This document shows positions 43,870 to 44,089 of a stretch of DNA of 44,089 nucleotides, piece after piece (the stretch's first letter is position 1; every line of letters starts with the position of its first letter). The notes beneath the pieces were generated by a model. The model made no database searches and was not told the origin of the DNA. It saw nothing but the letters and a program-made list of their open reading frames with translations. The stretch comes from Phycisphaeraceae bacterium. GTDB taxonomy: Bacteria > Planctomycetota > Phycisphaerae > Phycisphaerales > Phycisphaeraceae. Where the stretch lies: contig JANQSF010000062.1 in the NCBI GenBank assembly GCA_028284155.1, forward strand, positions 1 to 44,089, in the 5' to 3' direction. Position numbers and translations under genes: made by a program.

Positions 43870-44089
43870 TGCAGCAAGTCGTACAAGCCGCTGAGCGAGT
43901 AGCTCACGCCGAACTCGTCTTGCAAGATGCCGAGCATGTCTTGGCCACGCAACGCCGCGACGCCGTCGGCTTCGGTCGGCCCGTCGAGCACGCGTTGGCG
44001 GAACGCGTCGTGCCGATCAGCCGAGAGGGTCGGCGGTCGGCCGGGCTGACGTTTGACGGCGATCGCGTCCAGCCCGCCGTCGCGGTAGG
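43821..44089 (-). mobile_element. Partial IS630-type transposase (N-terminal helix-turn-helix part)
   Basis: On the minus strand an open frame runs in from the window edge and stops at TGA 43823-43821. It reads YRDGGLDAIAVKRQPGRPPTL, then DGPTEADGVAALRGQDMLGILQDEFGVSYSLSGLYDLLHQLNLSVLVPRPR. The R-x-GRPPTLS segment and the winged-helix motif GVSYSLSGLYDLLHQLNL are typical of the first part of IS630-family transposases. The catalytic DDE part would lie further to the left, where the TerB-like gene lies instead, so the element is cut short at this end. The 5' end of the frame is outside the window. Confidence 0.7.

Overview
The window is about 44 kb of GC-rich, densely coding bacterial DNA. Several features point to a planctomycete (Planctomycetota, perhaps Phycisphaerae-like): a PEP-CTERM protein, a double FG-GAP/ASPIC-UnbV lipoprotein, a toroid plus DUF4159 protein, very large multi-domain envelope proteins, a small membrane protein ending in a GYNLRG/CPECG zinc ribbon, and a squalene-hopene cyclase. 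The assignment is inference from gene families. No rRNA, tRNA or CRISPR array was seen.

Layout. 1-3430: the 3' end of a GspK-like secretion gene facing a secreted G8-domain beta-helix protein, with a strong terminator between. 3757-6326: a three-gene unit of NodU/CmcH carbamoyltransferase, SxtJ-like and SxtK/DUF5989-like membrane proteins, the same trio as sxtI-sxtJ-sxtK of saxitoxin clusters. 6452-12576: leftward genes for an internally duplicated PEP-CTERM protein, the double ASPIC/UnbV lipoprotein, and an orphan ModC-like ABC ATPase. 12641-17056: a zinc-ribbon membrane protein, a doubtful ORF with promoter signals, a toroid/DUF4159 protein and an aldo/keto reductase.

17118-31473 is the most striking block. 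It holds an ECF sigma factor, a 1,868-residue single-pass protein (anti-sigma zinc finger at the N terminus; repeat, STN-like and YfbK-type vWA domains outside the membrane), a roughly 2,250-residue membrane protein made of two homologous halves fused through a membrane block, and a lipoprotein related to the repeat region of the anti-sigma fusion. I read this as a candidate trans-envelope signalling system.

31640-37315 holds an outer-membrane barrel with a small His/Cys-rich protein (possibly metal related), hisA, a small membrane protein and the squalene-hopene cyclase gene. Between hisA and shc lies a relic in which diverged 3' ends of both genes abut stop to stop. 37503-42373 is a respiratory operon: a HEAT-like membrane protein, a ferredoxin-Rieske fusion, a small FloA-like protein, and split cytochrome b (b6-like and subunit IV-like). 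The right end is accessory and decaying: a small alpha-helical protein, a frameshifted TerB/zinc-ribbon gene and a partial IS630-type transposase.

Four REPIN-like doublets (two inverted REP hairpins each, in three sequence families) lie between 30.3 and 42.5 kb. Two of the families begin with GTAG, the tetranucleotide typical of REPs mobilised by RAYT transposases.
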